NCBI RefSeq assembly: GCF_001189955.1 | Contig: NZ_LFLT01000009.1 | Location: 62,001 to 126,000, forward strand | Direction: 5' to 3' | Length of the DNA stretch: 64,000 nt | DNA from: Herbaspirillum chlorophenolicum | GTDB lineage: Bacteria; Pseudomonadota; Gammaproteobacteria; Burkholderiales; Burkholderiaceae_D | In this document: piece by piece, positions 61,447 to 64,000 of the stretch | Layout: each line of letters starts with the position of its first letter | Position numbering within the stretch: the stretch's first letter is position 1 | Position numbers and translations under genes: made by a program | The notes under the pieces: model-generated | Seen by the model: only the letters and a program-made list of their open reading frames with translations | The model's database searches: none | Told to the model about the DNA's origin: nothing

Positions 61447-63114
61447 TTACCAGTTGCGGAAACGTTTGGGCGGGTTGTACAAGCCGCCCGAAGCGCGCAC
61501 CAGATCCTTCATGTTCTTGGCTGCCAGCAGGTCGCGGGTCGCCAGGCGCTTGTCGATGCCCATGTCTTCGGCGCGACGGATCACGCCGCGGTCGCGCAGG
61601 TTTTCCACCATGCGCTTGTCGCGCGCCAGGCCCACCGGCGTATAGCCGGCCACGCCGCGGATGGCCTGCTCGCGCTCCTCGTCGGTGCGGCACAGCAACA
61701 GGTTGGCGATGCCTTCCTCGGTCAGGATGTGGGTCACGTCGTCGCCGTAGATCATCACCGGCGGGATCGGCATCTTGGCCTGCTCGCCCAGTTGCCACGC
61801 ATCCAGCCGTTCGACGAAGGCCGGCTGCATGTGCTCGCGGAAGGTTTCCACCGTCTGCACCACCAGCTTCTGGCCGCGCGGGATGGTGTTCCTGCCGGCG
61901 CGCGCCTGCTCCCCGGCCTTCAGCCAGGCGGGGCTGGCATGGCGCCGGCCGCGCGCGTCGGCGCCCATGTTGGGGGCGCCGCCGAAACCGGCGATGCGGC
62001 CCAGCGTGGCGGTGGAAGAATTGCCCTGCAAATCGATCTGCAGCGTGGAGCCGATGAACATGTCGCAGCCGTAGTGGCCGGCCGTCTGCGAGAACGCCCG
62101 GTTGCTGCGCATGGAGCCGTCGGGGCCGACGAAGAACACGTCGGGCCGGGCGCGGATGTATTCCTCCATGCCCAGCTCGGAACCGAAGGAATGGATCGAT
62201 TCGACGAAGCCGGCCTCGATGGCGGGGATCAGCGCCGGATGCGGGTTGAGCGCCCAGTGCTTGCAGATCTTGCCGCGCAGGCCGAGCGACTCGGCATAGG
62301 TCGGCAGGATCAGCTCGATGGCGGCGGTGTCGAAGCCGATGCCGTGGTTCAGGCGCTGCACGCCGTATTCGGCGTAGATGCCCTTGATGGCCATCATCGC
62401 CATCAGTACCTGGATTTCGGAAATCTGCGCCGGGTCGCGTGTGAACAGCGGTTCGATGTAATGCGGCGTGGGCGCCTTGATGGCAAAGCTGACCCAGTCG
62501 GCCGGGATGTCCACGCGCGGCAGCTCGTCGACGATCTCGTTGACCTGGGCGATCACGATGCCGCTGCTGAAGGCCGTGGCCTCGGCAATCGCCGGCGTGT
62601 CTTCCGTATTCGGCCCGGTGTACAGGTTGCCGTGGCGGTCGGCCGCCTGCGCGGCCACCAGCGCCACACGCGGCGTCAGGTCGATGAAGTAGCGGCCGAA
62701 CAGCTCAAGGTAGGTATGGATCGCGCCGATATTGAGCCGGCCGGCCGATGCCAGTTTCGCCAGCCGGCCTGCCTGCGGGCCGGAGAAGGAAAAGTCCAGC
62801 TTCGACGCGATCCCTTTCTCGAACACGTCCAGATGTTCCGGCAAGGCCAGCACCGAAAACAGCATGTGCAGGTCATGCACGCGCGCCGGGTCGAGCGAGG
62901 CCAGGCCCTTGGCCAGAAAGTCGGCCTGCTTCTGGTTGTTGCCCTCGACGCAGACCCGGTCGCCCGGCTCGATCACCGCATACAGCAGGTCGGCCAGTTG
63001 CGCCGCCGGCGCGATCTTGCCCTGCAGTTTTCCGCCCAGCACCGCCACGGCGCGCGCCAGCCGGTTGTCCCGGTTCTTCTGGCGCGCGTTCCAGACGCGT
63101 TCGCTACCACTCAT
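61447..63114 (-). CDS. mdcA: Malonate decarboxylase alpha subunit MdcA
   Basis: MdcA transfers the ACP between acetyl and malonyl thioesters (acetyl-S-ACP:malonate ACP transferase). The 555-residue length is normal. It has RVCVEGNNQKQADFLAKGLA, LHMLFSVLALPEHLDVFEKG, FIGSTLQIDLQGNSSTATLG, and RIAGFGGAPNMGADARGRRH. It ends VRASGGLYNPPKRFRNW, typical of MdcA. ATG 63114 lies two bases after the TRAP permease stop. The hydrolase gene starts right at its end (61444). Confidence 0.95.
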   Translation of the reverse strand: MSGSERVWNARQKNRDNRLARAVAVLGGKLQGKIAPAAQLADLLYAVIEPGDRVCVEGNNQKQADFLAKGLASLDPARVHDLHMLFSVLALPEHLDVFEKGIASKLDFSFSGPQAGRLAKLASAGRLNIGAIHTYLELFGRYFIDLTPRVALVAAQAADRHGNLYTGPNTEDTPAIAEATAFSSGIVIAQVNEIVDELPRVDIPADWVSFAIKAPTPHYIEPLFTRDPAQISEIQVLMAMMAIKGIYAEYGVQRLNHGIGFDTAAIELILPTYAESLGLRGKICKHWALNPHPALIPAIEAGFVESIHSFGSELGMEEYIRARPDVFFVGPDGSMRSNRAFSQTAGHYGCDMFIGSTLQIDLQGNSSTATLGRIAGFGGAPNMGADARGRRHASPAWLKAGEQARAGRNTIPRGQKLVVQTVETFREHMQPAFVERLDAWQLGEQAKMPIPPVMIYGDDVTHILTEEGIANLLLCRTDEEREQAIRGVAGYTPVGLARDKRMVENLRDRGVIRRAEDMGIDKRLATRDLLAAKNMKDLVRASGGLYNPPKRFRNW

Positions 63115-63116
63115 AT

Positions 63117-64000
63117 CTACTTCACTCCCATCAGTAAGTCAGGCAATGCGGTCGCGATGCCAGGAAACATGCACAACAGCACAACCGCCAGGAACATCAG
63201 CGCCAGGAAAGGAATGGTGCCCTTGATCACGTCGCCCAGGGGGATGTCCGGCGCGATGTTCTTGATCACGAACAAATTCAGCCCCACCGGCGGGTGGATC
63301 AGACCCATTTCCATCACCACCGTCATCACGATGCCGAACCAGATCAGGTCGAAACCGGCATCCTTCAGCGGCGGCAGGATGATGGGCGCGGTCATCAGGA
63401 TGATCGAGACCGGCGGCAGGAAGAAGCCCAGCACGATCACCATCAACAGGATCACCGCCAGCAGCAGCCACCTCGACAAGTGCAGGTCGACCACCCATTG
63501 CGCCGCCGACTGGCTGATGTGCAGGTAGCTCATCACGTAGGAATACAGCAGCGACATGCCGATGATCAGCAGCAGCATCCCGGATTCCTTGATGGTGGAA
63601 CTGAGGAAGGGAGCGATCTCGCGCGGCTTGTAGATGCGGTAGACGATGGCGATCAGCACCAGCGCCAGCAGCGCGCCCAGGCCGGCGGTTTCGGATGGCG
63701 TGGCCAGCCCGCCATAGAGCGCCACCATCACGCCGATCAGCAGGATCAGGAACGGCAGCACGCGCGGCAGCATTTCCACCTTCTGCGCCAATGTGAAGTG
63801 CTCGTCATCCAGATAGGCCGACTTGGCGCCACCCGCGCTGTAGATCGCATGCGCCATCTTGTATTCCTTGCGGGCGCGGAACACGGCATAGCCAGCAAAC
63901 AACAGCACCAGCAACACGCCCGGGCCGATGCCTGCCAGGAACAGGCGGCCCAGCGACTGCTCGGCCGCCACCGCGTACAGGATCATGGTGATCGACGGCG
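63117..64000 (-). CDS. TRAP transporter large permease (DctM family), partial
   Basis: Only the C-terminal 294 or so codons lie in the window; the 5' end is beyond 64000. The protein is the large membrane subunit of a TRAP transporter. It shows AEQSLGRLFLAGIGPGVLLV, ATPSETAGLGALLALVLI, FLPPVSIILMTAPIILPPLK, and DLIWFGIVMTVVMEMGLIHP followed by PVGLNLFVIKNIA, the DctM signature. It ends two bases before mdcA, so it is most likely co-transcribed and imports malonate. Sinorhizobium meliloti has a TRAP-type malonate system, which supports this. The small permease and binding protein would lie outside the window. Confidence 0.9.
   Translation of the reverse strand, partial: PSITMILYAVAAEQSLGRLFLAGIGPGVLLVLLFAGYAVFRARKEYKMAHAIYSAGGAKSAYLDDEHFTLAQKVEMLPRVLPFLILLIGVMVALYGGLATPSETAGLGALLALVLIAIVYRIYKPREIAPFLSSTIKESGMLLLIIGMSLLYSYVMSYLHISQSAAQWVVDLHLSRWLLLAVILLMVIVLGFFLPPVSIILMTAPIILPPLKDAGFDLIWFGIVMTVVMEMGLIHPPVGLNLFVIKNIAPDIPLGDVIKGTIPFLALMFLAVVLLCMFPGIATALPDLLMGVK

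Noticed and set aside
61445-61798. N-terminal extension of the exported hydrolase into mdcA
   Set aside because: It would overlap the end of mdcA by more than 100 codons and hide the signal peptide that begins at 61444.
61729-63528. 599-codon frame antisense to mdcA and the TRAP permease
   Set aside because: It crosses two well-supported genes on the opposite strand and shows no motif.

Overview
This window looks like a chromosomal stretch from a GC-rich betaproteobacterium of the order Burkholderiales. The best guess is the family Oxalobacteraceae, near Herbaspirillum or Collimonas. This rests on gene content and protein character (tig-clpP-clpX order, RegA/RegB pair, HpnC/D/E squalene genes, DUF4936, DUF3141, an AKP-rich histone-like protein), not on a marker-gene search. 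No insertion sequence, prophage, CRISPR array or rRNA operon was seen. One tRNA, tRNA-Leu(UAG), lies at 5087-5173.

Layout. 1-4.6 kb: tig, clpP and clpX on the minus strand (chaperone and protease), then a CreA-like secreted protein. 4.6-7.1 kb: a DUF1653 protein, tRNA-Leu, a small protein and a membrane diguanylate cyclase. 7.1-11.4 kb: hpnC, hpnD and hpnE (farnesyl-PP to squalene), with an HDOD gene inserted on the opposite strand between hpnC and hpnD. 11.5-12.8 kb: an LldD-type flavoenzyme. 12.8-16.3 kb: regB, regA, tatD and an ankyrin gene in one minus-strand run. 16.4-18.8 kb: a TonB-dependent siderophore receptor behind a Fur-box-like sequence. 18.8-24.5 kb: a GNAT gene, mltG-tmk-holB, and divergent ygfZ-DUF4936-NRDE. 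24.5-28.0 kb: a candidate small RNA, dctA and a chemoreceptor. 28.0-29.3 kb: three small enzyme-like genes. 29.3-34.9 kb: a LysR regulator divergent from a phosphonate uptake and cleavage operon (phnD, phnC, phnE, iron-dependent alcohol dehydrogenase, phnX). 34.9-38.6 kb: a PHA-synthase-like DUF3141 protein, a second HDOD protein and a small acidic protein. 38.6-41.7 kb: cobU-cobD-cobQ. 41.7-43.3 kb: a gene-free stretch, then a cluster of very small proteins. 43.3-48.2 kb: pgm, glsB, a small unknown gene, galU and a histone-like gene. 48.2-54.4 kb: a branched-chain-amino-acid-type binding protein, a MOSC protein, CopD, a hydratase, a thioesterase, a 2-hydroxyacid dehydrogenase and two small proteins. 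54.7-64 kb: malonate decarboxylase genes in the order (TRAP permease)-mdcA-(secreted alpha/beta hydrolase)-mdcC-D-E-G-B-H on the minus strand.

How the parts fit. Two catabolic modules stand out. The malonate module has every catalytic subunit, the prosthetic-group enzymes (MdcB, MdcG) and the malonyl loading enzyme (MdcH). It adds a TRAP permease and an unexpected exported hydrolase of lower GC. The phosphonate module can import a phosphonate and cleave phosphonoacetaldehyde, but it has an iron alcohol dehydrogenase where an aminotransferase (PhnW) would usually be. That arrangement fits 2-hydroxyethylphosphonate use better than 2-aminoethylphosphonate use.

The strongest non-coding signal is a roughly 74-nt candidate small RNA at 24571-24644. 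It has a hairpin loop carrying an anti-Shine-Dalgarno sequence and a strong intrinsic terminator. All functional calls come from reading motifs by eye; no database search was run.
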